Source: TWA4 sp051879195 (lineage in GTDB: Bacteria > Bacillota > Clostridia > Lachnospirales > Lachnospiraceae). Taken from it: a DNA stretch of 64,000 bases. The first letter of the stretch is position 1. Every line of letters starts with the position of its first letter. Where the stretch lies: NCBI GenBank assembly GCA_051879195.1, contig JBJELO010000009.1, forward strand, positions 1 through 64,000, in the 5' to 3' direction. The translations under genes and the position numbers were made by a program. This document shows positions 14,511 through 23,536 of the stretch, piece by piece. The notes under the pieces are model-generated. The model made no database searches and was not told where the DNA came from. It was given only the letters and a program-made list of their open reading frames with translations.

Positions 14511-15992
14511 ATGGAGGAAAAGAATCTGTCAGCGAAAGTCGCTGAAGAGGATAAGATAGATATTGTTTCACTCCTGCTTGACTGCATTAAATGTTTTCAG
14601 ATGAGCTGGTGGCTGCTCCTGCTTCTGGTGATTCTGGGAGCAGGGGTCGGCTATTGGCGTATGGATAAAAATTATACTGCTTATTATGAGGCTTCGGCTT
14701 CTTTTGTTGTAAGTTCAGGAACAGAGGATAATGTCATATCCAGCGGTTATTATGACAAGGTGTCCGCAGAACAGCTGAATGCAACATTCCCGTATATTCT
14801 GACCAGCAGTGCACTGAATAAAGTGGTTGCAAAAGATCTTGGGCTTGGCGGGGTTCCCGGGAGTATTTCGGCCCAGATGGTTGGAGATACAAGCCTGTTT
14901 CAGATAAAAGTGGTTTCTCTGGATCCTCAGATGGCATATGATATTCTGCAGTCAGTGGTAGAAAATTATCCTACGGTTGCCAAATACGTAATCGGAAATA
15001 CCAGGCTTAAACTGCTGGATGAAACAGGTGTTCCTACAGAACCCATGAATCCGAGAAGCTATAAAAGAAGCGTTGCGATGGGAATGCTGATCGGGGGCCT
15101 GATATATGCCGCACTCCTGTTTTTCTGGACGATCACCAGACATACGATTAAAAGCAAGGATGATCTGAAAAAATATCTGAATATAAAATATCTGGGAGGT
15201 ATTCCGCTGGCAAAGTTCAAGCGCAGGAGTGATAAAAAAGCACCGCAGATTCTGATAGACAATCCATCTGTTCCCAACATATATACGGAATCTCTGGAGA
15301 GTTTACAGGTGCGTCTCATTAAAACCATGAGAGAGCGACAATGGAAAGCGTTTCTGGTCACCAGCGCTATGGCCGGTGAAGGAAAGACTACGACTGCATG
15401 CAATCTTGCTTTAATGCTGGCCGAAAAAGGATACCGTACATTGCTGATTGACGGTGACCTGAGAAATCCATCTGTATCCGGCCGGCTGCAGATGGAGAAT
15501 AGCGGCGGCGGACTTTATGATGTTCTTGCCGGGAAAGCGAAGCCTGAAAAAATAATCAGCAGGTACAAGGATACACATCTGTATGTCCTGCCCGGTGGGG
15601 AACCGGTGTCTCAGATTTCCGGTCTTTACGGCAGCAGGGCTTTCGGTGATCTGATTCGGGAATATAAAGAAGAAATGGATTATATAGTTGTGGATACACC
15701 TCCGTGTACTTTTATGCATGATGCTTCTCTGATTGCGCCCTGCCTGGATACGGGCCTGATGGTAATACGTCAGGACTATGCACATGTTAATAAAATTATC
15801 TCAGGTGTGGAAATCCTTACCAATGCGGGGCTTCCGCTGGCAGGCTGCACCATCAACGGAGAGGCGACAGGTATCGGCAGTTATGGCTATGGTAAATATG
15901 GCTATGGCCGTTATGGATACGGCCGCTACGGTTATGGCCGGTATAATCGCTACGGATATTATGGCAAATACGGCGGTTCGGAAGAGAAATAG
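14511..15992 (+). CDS. Wzz/BY-kinase: polysaccharide co-polymerase with bacterial tyrosine kinase domain (2)
   Basis: This encodes 493 residues from the ATG behind GGAG (an in-frame TTG at 14499 is possible). The layout matches the preceding gene: membrane helices about 32-50 and 185-205 around a Wzz domain, then Walker A MAGEGKTTT (about 286-294), A' LLIDGDLRNP, VLPGGEPVSQ and Walker B YIVVDTPP. The C-terminal tail is made of tandem YGYGR/K units. Both kinases are complete and adjacent, a duplication with about the same domain order. No tyrosine phosphatase, flippase, polymerase or glycosyltransferase gene is nearby. Confidence 0.9.
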   Translation: MEEKNLSAKVAEEDKIDIVSLLLDCIKCFQMSWWLLLLLVILGAGVGYWRMDKNYTAYYEASASFVVSSGTEDNVISSGYYDKVSAEQLNATFPYILTSSALNKVVAKDLGLGGVPGSISAQMVGDTSLFQIKVVSLDPQMAYDILQSVVENYPTVAKYVIGNTRLKLLDETGVPTEPMNPRSYKRSVAMGMLIGGLIYAALLFFWTITRHTIKSKDDLKKYLNIKYLGGIPLAKFKRRSDKKAPQILIDNPSVPNIYTESLESLQVRLIKTMRERQWKAFLVTSAMAGEGKTTTACNLALMLAEKGYRTLLIDGDLRNPSVSGRLQMENSGGGLYDVLAGKAKPEKIISRYKDTHLYVLPGGEPVSQISGLYGSRAFGDLIREYKEEMDYIVVDTPPCTFMHDASLIAPCLDTGLMVIRQDYAHVNKIISGVEILTNAGLPLAGCTINGEATGIGSYGYGKYGYGRYGYGRYGYGRYNRYGYYGKYGGSEEK

Positions 15993-16001
15993 ATGTTAAT
16001 T

Positions 16002-16029
16002 ATGGCCGGCACCCTGCGGTGCCGGCCAT
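16002..16029. terminator. GC-rich hairpin between convergent genes
   Basis: ATGGCCGGCACC-ctgc-GGTGCCGGCCAT is a perfect 12-bp stem with a tetraloop between the BY-kinase stop and the exporter stop. There is no U-run on either side, so it may act as a bidirectional block or end-processing hairpin. Confidence 0.6.
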
Positions 16030-16059
16030 TGCTGATTGCGTAACCCGGATTAATCTGAA

Positions 16060-17787
16060 TTACAGAGTAATAAGCCGCGCTCCCCGCTGGATTTCCCTGT
16101 CATACAGACGATGGGATATGGAGATGACGGTGCGGTTTCGGGAAGCGGCTTCCAGAGCATCCAGAACCTGTGCTTCCGTGGCAGAGTCCAGATTGGCGGT
16201 AATCTCATCCAGAAGCAGAAGCTTCGGATTCAGTACGACGGCTCTGGCGATGGAAAGCAGCTGAAACTGTCCCTGAGAGAACAGATTTTCCGTGCACGGC
16301 GTATGGATTCCTTCCGGCAGGCAGCTGACTGTTTCCGAAAGACCAGTCAGGCAGAGCGCCTGTTCGATCTGTTCATCGGAAACCTGTGGATCCAGCAGGG
16401 AAACCTGATCACCGACTGTACCGGGTATCCGGTGAAACTGCTGTTCCACATAACCGAATAAATGTCTTTTTTCTGTTTCCGGAATGCTGCCGGGCGACCG
16501 GCCGAAGATGGTTACAGAGCCCTGTATGGGTGGATAGAGGCCGGCAATCAGCTTGATCAGCGTGCTTTTACCGGCACCGGTACGGCCTGCGAGGATCACC
16601 GATTCCCCCTGGCTGACAATCAGATTGAAATTATGGAGAATTTCCTGCTCCCCTTCCTTATAGCGGAAGGAAACACCGCGCAGACAGACAGCGGCGTTTC
16701 TTTCTGCTTTTTGTTCCGCCGGATGCTCCGGTTCCTGATCGGGGCTTTTTTTCTGTTCCGTTTCTTTTAAAAACTCACTGATTCGCCGGATTCCGGCAGC
16801 AGCGGACTGAATATTCTGGATTTCCATGCCGATGCTTTCCAGAGGATCGAAGAAACTGCCCACATAAGCAATGACTGCTGCAGCAGTACCGGCGGACATG
16901 CCGAAAAACTGTTGAACTGCACCGCTTTGAGCAGAGGCGGCCATCATGATGCCGGTCAGCAGTGCACTGACAGAAATGATAATGGGAGAGTAGATGGCAT
17001 CGTAAAAATTGGAGCGCTCCTGTGCCTGAAATCCCTGTTCGATCGTCTTTCCATAGCGTTTCAGCATATAATCTTCCTGATGAAGAATACGGATGGTACG
17101 GATATTTTTCAGAGTTTCAGGAATCTGCTGACTGGTCCGCCCCACGGCGATGCGGCCCTCCAGCTGGGCTTTCAACATCCGTTTCTGAAAGATACGGGTC
17201 ATCAGAAAAAGCGCCGGGGTGACGGCAAGGAGCATTACTCCCAGGCCGGTGCTTCTTGTGAAAATAACAATCAGAATGCCTGCCAGTTTGCAGATGTCTG
17301 CTGCCATGCTGATAATACCGGATGCAAACAGACTTTCGATAGTATTGACATCGTTGACGAAACGGGAAGCTGCCGCGCCGGGTTCGTTTTCGATGAACCA
17401 GGAGGCCGGAAGCCGGTTCAGCTTTTCACTCATGACAGTACGGATCCGGTGCGTTACTTTCTGTCCAAACACGGTGATCATAATTTCTTTTCCTGCATCC
17501 AGCAGCCCGGAGACAGCTGTAATCAGAAAATAGGCAGCGGCAATGAAAAAACCGACTGTTTGTCCGGCTGCAAGTGAATTGACAATCTGTTCGAGTACCA
17601 GAGGAGGCAGCAGGGCAAACAGGATCGCTCCTGCGATGACTGTGATGAGAAGCAGACTTATGCACAGATTGTCCTGAATTGCTGAAATGATAACCTTCAG
17701 CACGGAAAAATGTTCTGCAGTCTGCTGAGAGAGCCGTCCTGATTTATTCACATTCACTGTTTTCATCCTCCTTTTTTTGTGCTTCAT
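16060..17787 (-). CDS. ABC exporter half-transporter B (catalytic Walker B, degenerate signature)
   Basis: This encodes up to 575 residues: a six-helix membrane domain (about 30-320) and an ATPase domain with Walker A GRTGAGKST, Walker B LLLLDEITANLD and His in ISISHR. The ABC signature reads LFSQGQ instead of LSGGQ. Its partner has a normal signature but an Asp in place of the catalytic Glu, so the pair makes one consensus and one degenerate ATP site, as in heterodimeric exporters. The start is uncertain: ATG 17787, ATG 17766 or GTG 17757 (the last is best placed behind AAAGGAGG). It overlaps the upstream gene. Substrate is unknown; drug or lipid export is possible. Confidence 0.85.
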   Translation of the reverse strand: MKHKKRRMKTVNVNKSGRLSQQTAEHFSVLKVIISAIQDNLCISLLLITVIAGAILFALLPPLVLEQIVNSLAAGQTVGFFIAAAYFLITAVSGLLDAGKEIMITVFGQKVTHRIRTVMSEKLNRLPASWFIENEPGAAASRFVNDVNTIESLFASGIISMAADICKLAGILIVIFTRSTGLGVMLLAVTPALFLMTRIFQKRMLKAQLEGRIAVGRTSQQIPETLKNIRTIRILHQEDYMLKRYGKTIEQGFQAQERSNFYDAIYSPIIISVSALLTGIMMAASAQSGAVQQFFGMSAGTAAAVIAYVGSFFDPLESIGMEIQNIQSAAAGIRRISEFLKETEQKKSPDQEPEHPAEQKAERNAAVCLRGVSFRYKEGEQEILHNFNLIVSQGESVILAGRTGAGKSTLIKLIAGLYPPIQGSVTIFGRSPGSIPETEKRHLFGYVEQQFHRIPGTVGDQVSLLDPQVSDEQIEQALCLTGLSETVSCLPEGIHTPCTENLFSQGQFQLLSIARAVVLNPKLLLLDEITANLDSATEAQVLDALEAASRNRTVISISHRLYDREIQRGARLITL

Positions 17788-19513
17788 AAAGCAGCCTGTA
17801 ATTTTGGTTCTGCTGCATCAGGCTTCTGTGATCGGATACGGTTACCGTTTTGTTCTCCATCCAGAGTACCTGGTCCATCTGCGGAAACAGCGACAGTCTG
17901 TGGGAAATCAGCAGAACAATGCTGTCCTTTGCCCACAAACGGAGCGCCTGGAAAATCCGGTTTTCCGTTTCCATATCCACGGCGGAAAAGGGATCATCCA
18001 GAATCAGCAGCGGTTTTTGATGATAAAGTGTCCGGGCAAGTGCGATTCGGGCCTGCTGCCCGCCGGAAAGCCGGACACCGCCGCTGCCGATGACAGTATC
18101 GGCACCCTCCGGAAGCGCTTCTACTTCCCGGTCCATGCAGACAGCTTTCAGAACCGGTTTCAAATCGCCCGGTTTTCCCATACAGATATTTTCCGTGATG
18201 GAACCGCTAAACAGTTCCGGCTGATGGCCCAGATATCCCACACAGGTCTCGCAGCAGCTGCCCTGACGGGACAATACCGCGCTGCCCAGGGAAATCTGTC
18301 CTTTATAAACCAGCTCACCTGTAAAAAGTTTCCCCAGAGTAGATTTTCCACAGGCTAATTTCCCGGTGACACCGATGATCTCACCCGACTCGGCATGAAA
18401 CGTCACGCCGGAAAAAAGAGGATTCTGACCGGGCCAGGCAAAGGTTACGTCTTTTACTGAAAGCGCAGCGGGAGAAAATGCAGGCGGTTCCGGTTCAGCT
18501 GAAACAGGCTTCAGCCAGGGAAAGATCCGTTTCCATGAAACCCGGGCTTTCTGCACCGCATTGAACAGCTTGGCTGCCTTGGATGATTTTACTGCCAGCT
18601 TGCGGTAGCAGGAGAAAAATGTGGTAAAGGCAGCCACATTCCATATGGCCCACCCGGTGCCAAGTACATTCTGACCGCCAAACCAGATGATCATCGACGT
18701 TCCAAGCATGGAAATCACCTGGTAAATGGGCTGCATGGCATTTTCCCAGATACCTGCCCGAACCGATTTCTTTTCATAATCTGTCAGATACCGTTCGTAA
18801 TCGGCATTCCGGTTGGTTTCCTGCCCGCAGACCCGGTAGGTCAGTGCATTGGTGATCCGCTCCAGTGTAGCCTCGTTCAGACGTGCATTGCTTTCCCGGC
18901 TCAGGGACACATTTCTCGTAACAATTCCTTTCAGCTTTTCCGCCAGACAGTAGGCGATGGGAGGAAAAAGCATGGAAAGCAGGGTCAGTCTCCAGTCATA
19001 GTATAAAAGCATGGTCAGATAAGCAATCATAACTACGCCTGTATCGAAAACCTCAGTTGTAAATTTGCGCATCCCTTCCACGCAGGCATCCGCATCGGAG
19101 ATGATCTTTGTCATCATGGATCCGGCTTCTTCCTGCTCGGAGCGGCTGCGGTTCAGCAGATTGCGGTAAAGCGTCATTTTCATGCTTTTGCTGATGTTGT
19201 TGGCGAATTTACGGACATAAAGCCGTTTGAAATAGCGCATGACCTGCACAAAAACGATAGTCAGCACGTAAATGGCCGCCAGCCTGACCATCTCAGCCGG
19301 CCGGCGCTGTTTCTGCAGAATATCGCACAGATACTGGACCATCCGGCCCTCAAACCAGGGACCGGCTGCCATGCCCATGTTGTAGAGAATTCCTGTCACT
19401 GTCACAATAAGAAGAGTCCATCTTTCCCGGCAGAAATAATAAAGAATATGGTCGGTGGAATTGTTGCCGGTTCTGTTTTCGATTTTGTGTTCAGTTTCCC
19501 TTATTGCTCTCAT
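17744..19513 (-). CDS. ABC exporter half-transporter A (degenerate Walker B)
   Basis: This encodes 589 residues: a six-helix membrane domain (about 30-330), then an ATPase domain with Walker A GKLACGKST, a canonical LSGGQ signature (VRLSGGQQAR) and Walker B LLILDDPFSAVD. An Asp follows the Walker B aspartate where the catalytic Glu normally sits. It complements half-transporter B, whose signature is degenerate. The start overlaps the MarR gene by 23 bases and the stop overlaps the partner, so the three genes form one coupled operon, probably under MarR control. Confidence 0.87.
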   Translation of the reverse strand: MRAIRETEHKIENRTGNNSTDHILYYFCRERWTLLIVTVTGILYNMGMAAGPWFEGRMVQYLCDILQKQRRPAEMVRLAAIYVLTIVFVQVMRYFKRLYVRKFANNISKSMKMTLYRNLLNRSRSEQEEAGSMMTKIISDADACVEGMRKFTTEVFDTGVVMIAYLTMLLYYDWRLTLLSMLFPPIAYCLAEKLKGIVTRNVSLSRESNARLNEATLERITNALTYRVCGQETNRNADYERYLTDYEKKSVRAGIWENAMQPIYQVISMLGTSMIIWFGGQNVLGTGWAIWNVAAFTTFFSCYRKLAVKSSKAAKLFNAVQKARVSWKRIFPWLKPVSAEPEPPAFSPAALSVKDVTFAWPGQNPLFSGVTFHAESGEIIGVTGKLACGKSTLGKLFTGELVYKGQISLGSAVLSRQGSCCETCVGYLGHQPELFSGSITENICMGKPGDLKPVLKAVCMDREVEALPEGADTVIGSGGVRLSGGQQARIALARTLYHQKPLLILDDPFSAVDMETENRIFQALRLWAKDSIVLLISHRLSLFPQMDQVLWMENKTVTVSDHRSLMQQNQNYRLLYEAQKKEDENSECE

Positions 19514-19982
19514 CTGTCACCATCTCCCCGGAAAGCCGTTCTGTCACATGGGGAAAACCGCTTCGGCTTTCCTTTTTGGAACGCAGATACAGCCTGTTCA
19601 GCATGGAAGTAAATGCCTCCCTTTCGTCATCATCAAGCTCTTCCAGCAGCCATTCATAGAAAACAGTTTCCACTGCGGATTTGGAGGTCTTCAGCTGCTC
19701 CGCTTTTTCAGCAGCATACAGAAGGCGGCTTCTTCCATCCTTTGGATTGTTTTTCCGAATCAGATATCCTTTCTGCTCCAGACTGGCTGTACGTCTTGCC
19801 ACAGCCCCTTTATCCATATTCAGCTCACGGCTGGCTTCTTTCTGGGAAATTCCCGGATTATGCCGGATCAGGTGGATCAGATCGACCTCACCGGAACCGA
19901 TACCGCTGTCTTTCATGGTTCGGATTACCAGCCTGTTCACTTCTCTTGCAATTTTTGTAATCTGTCTTTTGGAATGATCCAT
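19491..19982 (-). CDS. MarR-family transcriptional regulator
   Basis: This encodes 163 residues with a winged helix: HLIRHNPGISQKEASRELNM (recognition region about 42-75) and the wing NNPKDGRSRLL. GGAGGG precedes the ATG. It is first in an operon with the two ABC half-transporters. MarR proteins of this arrangement usually repress their own exporter and are released by a ligand. Two palindromes overlie and follow its own promoter, supporting autoregulation (inference). Confidence 0.88.
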   Translation of the reverse strand: MDHSKRQITKIAREVNRLVIRTMKDSGIGSGEVDLIHLIRHNPGISQKEASRELNMDKGAVARRTASLEQKGYLIRKNNPKDGRSRLLYAAEKAEQLKTSKSAVETVFYEWLLEELDDDEREAFTSMLNRLYLRSKKESRSGFPHVTERLSGEMVTDESNKGN

Positions 19983-20017
19983 AATTTTTTCCCTCCATAA
20001 AAAGATGTACCATCAAC

Positions 20018-20053
20018 TAAAAAGATGATACTACATCTTTTTTGCAAAGTCAA
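20018..20053 (-). promoter_or_regulatory. Promoter of marR-ABC operon with overlapping operator
   Basis: On the minus strand TTGACT (20048-20053), a 17-nt spacer and TATCAT (20025-20030). The palindrome AAAAAGATG-N6-CATCTTTTT (20019-20042) covers the -10 element, and a second short dyad GATG-TAC-CATC lies at 20004-20014. This fits direct MarR repression. Confidence 0.75.
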
Positions 20054-20091
20054 TCTGTTCGGGAATTTCCGTATTTCCACGCACTCACTTT

Positions 20092-20763
20092 TTGTCCTGC
20101 GCATACACTGTAATAAACGGCTGTAAAGGTGGCATTACTCTGATTACCTTTAAAAAACCTCTCTCTGCGCGGGATGAAGAGGCATATATCAGGCAGGCGG
20201 CTGCAGGTGATATGCAGGCGCGCAGGAAGCTGATCGAACACAATATGCGTCTCGTGGCGCACATTGCCCGAAAATACACCGCAACAGCCAGAGAACCGGA
20301 TGATCTGATTTCCATCGGAACGGTTGGACTCATCAAAGCAGTGGATACCTATAATTATAAAAAGGGAAGCCGACTGGCTACGTATGCCGCGCGGTGCATT
20401 GAAAATGAGATCCTCATGCAGCTGCGCAGTGATAAAAAACGAAGCCGGGAGGTTTCCCTTTTTGAACCGATCGGGACGGACCGGGAGGGCAACGAGATCA
20501 ATCTCTGTGATATTATGGAAACGAACGGAAAGGATGCACTGGATGTGCTGATTATGAAGCAGAATCTGAAAAAACTGGGACCTGCGTTTTCCTCCTGTCT
20601 GAAAAAACGGGAGCAGCAGGTACTTTGCATGCGCTACGGACTTTGCGGATATGAAGAATATACCCAGCGGGAGATTGCGCAGCAGATGCAGGTCAGCCGC
20701 AGTTACATCAGCAGGATCGAGAAGGCAGCTTTGCTGAAACTGAGAGAAGAACTGGAAAAATAG
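20092..20763 (+). CDS. sigK: Sporulation sigma factor, sigma-K type
   Basis: This encodes about 223 residues from TTG. Region 2 is strong (LIEHNMRLVAHIARKY, DDLISIGTVGLIKAV, LATYAARCIENEIL), followed by the VSLFEPIGTDREGNEI linker typical of SigE/SigK. Region 4 ends in a helix-turn-helix (REIAQQMQVSRSYISRIEKAA). FKKPLSARDEE matches the processing-site region ahead of mature sigma-K. There is no ATG start. TTG 20092 lacks a ribosome site, while GGTGG at about 20128 would serve a CTG or ATT near 20139-20142, so the pro-sequence is unclear. The gene is unsplit, with no skin element. Confidence 0.8.
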   Translation: MSCAYTVINGCKGGITLITFKKPLSARDEEAYIRQAAAGDMQARRKLIEHNMRLVAHIARKYTATAREPDDLISIGTVGLIKAVDTYNYKKGSRLATYAARCIENEILMQLRSDKKRSREVSLFEPIGTDREGNEINLCDIMETNGKDALDVLIMKQNLKKLGPAFSSCLKKREQQVLCMRYGLCGYEEYTQREIAQQMQVSRSYISRIEKAALLKLREELEK

Positions 20764-20818
20764 ATATCATGTACGCCGGAAAATGCCTGAATCCCCAAAG
20801 AAAATACCGGAATAATCG

Positions 20819-20847
20819 TTGACAAAATTTCTTCACTGACTGATAAT
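20819..20847 (+). promoter_or_regulatory. Promoter of the pyrophosphatase gene
   Basis: TTGACA (20819-20824), a 17-nt spacer and GATAAT (20842-20847), about 75 nt before the start codon. Confidence 0.75.
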
Positions 20848-20927
20848 AGAATTACCTGAGGACAGGCGGATCCCATAATCCGTCTGTCCGATATTTACCA
20901 TTTCTGGAACGTGAGGAGATTAAAGTT

Positions 20928-22595
20928 ATGGCTTCAAAAAGGGCAGTTTCGGTTGTCGGACATATGAATCCGGATACAGATTCCATTTGTTCAGCAATCG
21001 CGTATGCAAATTTAAAGCAGACCCTGACCGGCAATCGCTACCAGGCGAGCCGTGCGGGTGCAGTGAATCCGGAAACACAGTATGTTCTGGATTATTTTGG
21101 CATGGAGGCGCCGGTTTATCTTGACGATGTCCGCCAGCGGGTAAAGGACATCGAGATCAAGCAGCTGGATGGTTTGACAGAGAATGTATCCATGAAAAAA
21201 GCATGGGAGTACATGCATGAACATAAGGTAGTCTGTCTTGCCGTTCTGGAGGAAGGCACAAGGATGATCGGTGTATTGTCCATGGGTGATATTACCCGTT
21301 CCTATATGGATATTTACGATGATGAAATTGTGGGCAAGGCCCATACTCCCTATCAGAATATCCTGGAAACCGTAAACGGCAAGATGGTGGTGGGCGATCC
21401 TACCGGTTGTGTCGAAGGAGGTAAGGTTCTGATTGCTGCGGCCAATCCTGACGTGATGGAACAGTACATCGATGAAGGCGACGTGGTACTGCTGGGCAAC
21501 CGCTACGAATCCCAGCTGTGTGCCATTGAGATGAAAGCGGCCTGCATCATTATTTCCAACGGTGCCCAGGCATCCCTGACAATCAGAAAGATTGCCAATG
21601 ACCGGGGCTGCAGGGTTATTGAGTCGGATTATGATACTTATACTTTGGCCCGTCTGATGAACCAGAGTATTCCGGTGGGTTATTTCATGATGAGAGGTCC
21701 CATCGACAGCTTCACATACAACGATTTTCTGGACGATGTCAGGGTGACCATGGCAGAGAAAAGACACCGTTATTTCCCGGTGCTGGATGAACTGGGACAA
21801 TATGCCGGCATGATTTCCCGCCGTAATCTGCTGTCTGCCCAGAAGAGACAGGTAATTCTGGTGGATCACAATGAGAAAAGTCAGGCAGTTCCCGGTCTTG
21901 CGGATGCGGAGATTCTTGAAATCATCGATCACCACCGGATCGGCAACATCGAGACCACCGGGCCGGTTTATTTCCGCAATCAGCCGGTAGGATGTACCGC
22001 CACCATCGTTTACCAGATGTATCTGGAAAGTGGTGTAGAAATCTCCAGATCTATAGCAGGTCTTCTGTTATCCGCTATCTTATCGGATACGCTGGCTTTT
22101 CGTTCACCTACCTGCACAGAAGTGGATAAGCGGGTGGCAGAATCACTGGCAAAGATTGCGGAAATCACGGATATTGAACAGTATGCCAGCAATATGTTTG
22201 CAGCAGGCAGTGATCTGGCAAACCGCACCGCACATGAAATCTTCACCATGGATTTCAAGAAATTCAAATCCGGTGATATTGAATTCGCAGTGGGGCAGAT
22301 CAGCTCCATGAGCGAAGAAGAACTTCAGGGAGCAAAAGAGAAGATGATGGCTGAAGTGGAAGCGTTCCGTGAAGAGCAGAAATGCAAAATGATCTTTTTC
22401 ATGCTCACCAATATCATGAAAGAATCTTCAGAAGTAATCTACTGCGGCGAGGATGCAGGACAGCTCCTTGGCTGCGGATTCGGACTCGGAGAACTCCCGG
22501 GAGACGGCCAGCTGGGAACTGCCCTCCTTCCCGGAGTGATATCGCGTAAAAAACAGATGATTCCCCGTCTGATGGAAGCATTCCAAACCATGTAA
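20928..22595 (+). CDS. ppaC: Manganese-dependent (family II) inorganic pyrophosphatase with CBS domains
   Basis: This encodes 555 residues, the length of CBS-DRTGG-containing family II enzymes. The N-terminal DHH part carries GHMNPDTDSICSAIAYANLK. A regulatory insert with two CBS modules and a DRTGG-type middle follows (about 65-305). The active-site motifs then resume (ILVDHNEKSQ, IIDHHRIGNI) and a DHHA2 domain ends the protein. It hydrolyses pyrophosphate to two phosphates; in known relatives adenine nucleotides bound by the CBS modules change activity. GAGGAG lies ahead of the ATG. It is monocistronic. Confidence 0.92.
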   Translation: MASKRAVSVVGHMNPDTDSICSAIAYANLKQTLTGNRYQASRAGAVNPETQYVLDYFGMEAPVYLDDVRQRVKDIEIKQLDGLTENVSMKKAWEYMHEHKVVCLAVLEEGTRMIGVLSMGDITRSYMDIYDDEIVGKAHTPYQNILETVNGKMVVGDPTGCVEGGKVLIAAANPDVMEQYIDEGDVVLLGNRYESQLCAIEMKAACIIISNGAQASLTIRKIANDRGCRVIESDYDTYTLARLMNQSIPVGYFMMRGPIDSFTYNDFLDDVRVTMAEKRHRYFPVLDELGQYAGMISRRNLLSAQKRQVILVDHNEKSQAVPGLADAEILEIIDHHRIGNIETTGPVYFRNQPVGCTATIVYQMYLESGVEISRSIAGLLLSAILSDTLAFRSPTCTEVDKRVAESLAKIAEITDIEQYASNMFAAGSDLANRTAHEIFTMDFKKFKSGDIEFAVGQISSMSEEELQGAKEKMMAEVEAFREEQKCKMIFFMLTNIMKESSEVIYCGEDAGQLLGCGFGLGELPGDGQLGTALLPGVISRKKQMIPRLMEAFQTM

Positions 22596-22613
22596 TCATC
22601 CAGAACCGGGCAG

Positions 22614-22671
22614 CCGGATAAAAGTAAATGCAGATGAATGCCCGCATTCATCTGCATTTGGTTTTATCCGG
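22614..22671. terminator. Bidirectional terminator between pyrophosphatase and folate operon
   Basis: CCGGATAAAA and TTTTATCCGG enclose an inner perfect stem AAATGCAGATGAATG/CATTCATCTGCATTT with a 4-nt loop. It is placed between two converging genes. Confidence 0.85.
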
Positions 22672-22696
22672 TTTCTATTTAAAAGATCTTAAAACA

Positions 22697-23524
22697 TCAT
22701 TTGTCTTCGCGCTGCTCCAGTTCCTTCAGCATCTGCTGCATGGTCTTATGGGTGACCGGATGGCTCCACCAGGGAGCAAGCTCGGCCATGGGTTTCAATA
22801 CAAAGTCCCTGTTTGCTATGTCGGGATGGGGAACGTTGAGGCGTTCCGTGGCAATGATCTCCTGATTGTAAAACAGCACATCCAGATCGAGTGTTCTCGG
22901 TCCCCAGTGGATTTTGCGGACGCGTTTAGCTTCCGCCTCGATATGCTGGCAGACATCCAGAAGCTCTTCCGGAGTCAGTGTGGTGCGGATCATGCAGGCG
23001 CCGTTTAAAAATACATCCTGGTCCGTGTAGCCGTAAGGTTCTGTCCTGATAAAAGAGGAAACCTTATCTACCTGAATCTGCTTTACTTTTTTCAGTTCAT
23101 CCACACCGAAGAGAAGATGGGCATCCTTGTCTCCCATGTTGGAGCCCAGGGCAATAAAAGCCGTGTGCCATCCGCGGGTAATCTTTACAGATACCGTGTC
23201 GAGGGGCAGATGTACCGGAGCCCAGGGTTTTTTGATCTCCAGGGTGATGCGCCGGATCAGCGGGTAAGTGAACAGAAGATGCTCAGCCAGCTGTTCGGCA
23301 CAGGCTTCAATCAGCTGAAAACGGTTTTGGGTGAGAAAACGGGTGATCTCCTGACTGACTTCACCGTAATTGATGGTATTGTCCAGAGAGTCGGTGAGAC
23401 CGGGTCTGCGGATATCGGTTTCCATCACCGCAGAAACCTGAAATTTCTGTCCCAGAACGGCTTCTTCTTCATAAACACCATGATTTGCAAAAACGGTAAG
23501 ATCGGTAATTCTGATTTCGTCCAT
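22697..23524 (-). CDS. folK: FolB-FolK fusion (dihydroneopterin aldolase / HPPK)
   Basis: This encodes 275 residues. The first 117 are dihydroneopterin aldolase (FANHGVYEEEAVLGQKF; catalytic-type lysine region LEIKKPWAP). From about 120 the protein is 6-hydroxymethyl-dihydropterin pyrophosphokinase (FIALGSNMGDK, GPRTLDLDVLFY, VPHPDIANRDFVLKPM). The fusion joins consecutive steps of folate synthesis. AGGAGG precedes the start. It follows folP by 12 bases in the same operon and is the last gene before the terminator. Confidence 0.93.
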   Translation of the reverse strand: MDEIRITDLTVFANHGVYEEEAVLGQKFQVSAVMETDIRRPGLTDSLDNTINYGEVSQEITRFLTQNRFQLIEACAEQLAEHLLFTYPLIRRITLEIKKPWAPVHLPLDTVSVKITRGWHTAFIALGSNMGDKDAHLLFGVDELKKVKQIQVDKVSSFIRTEPYGYTDQDVFLNGACMIRTTLTPEELLDVCQHIEAEAKRVRKIHWGPRTLDLDVLFYNQEIIATERLNVPHPDIANRDFVLKPMAELAPWWSHPVTHKTMQQMLKELEQREDK

Positions 23525-23536
23525 AAAGACCTCCTG

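Noticed and set aside
13961..15999. Several long frames antisense to, or out of frame with, the BY-kinases
   Set aside because: They arise from the repetitive tyrosine/glycine codons and have no ribosome sites.
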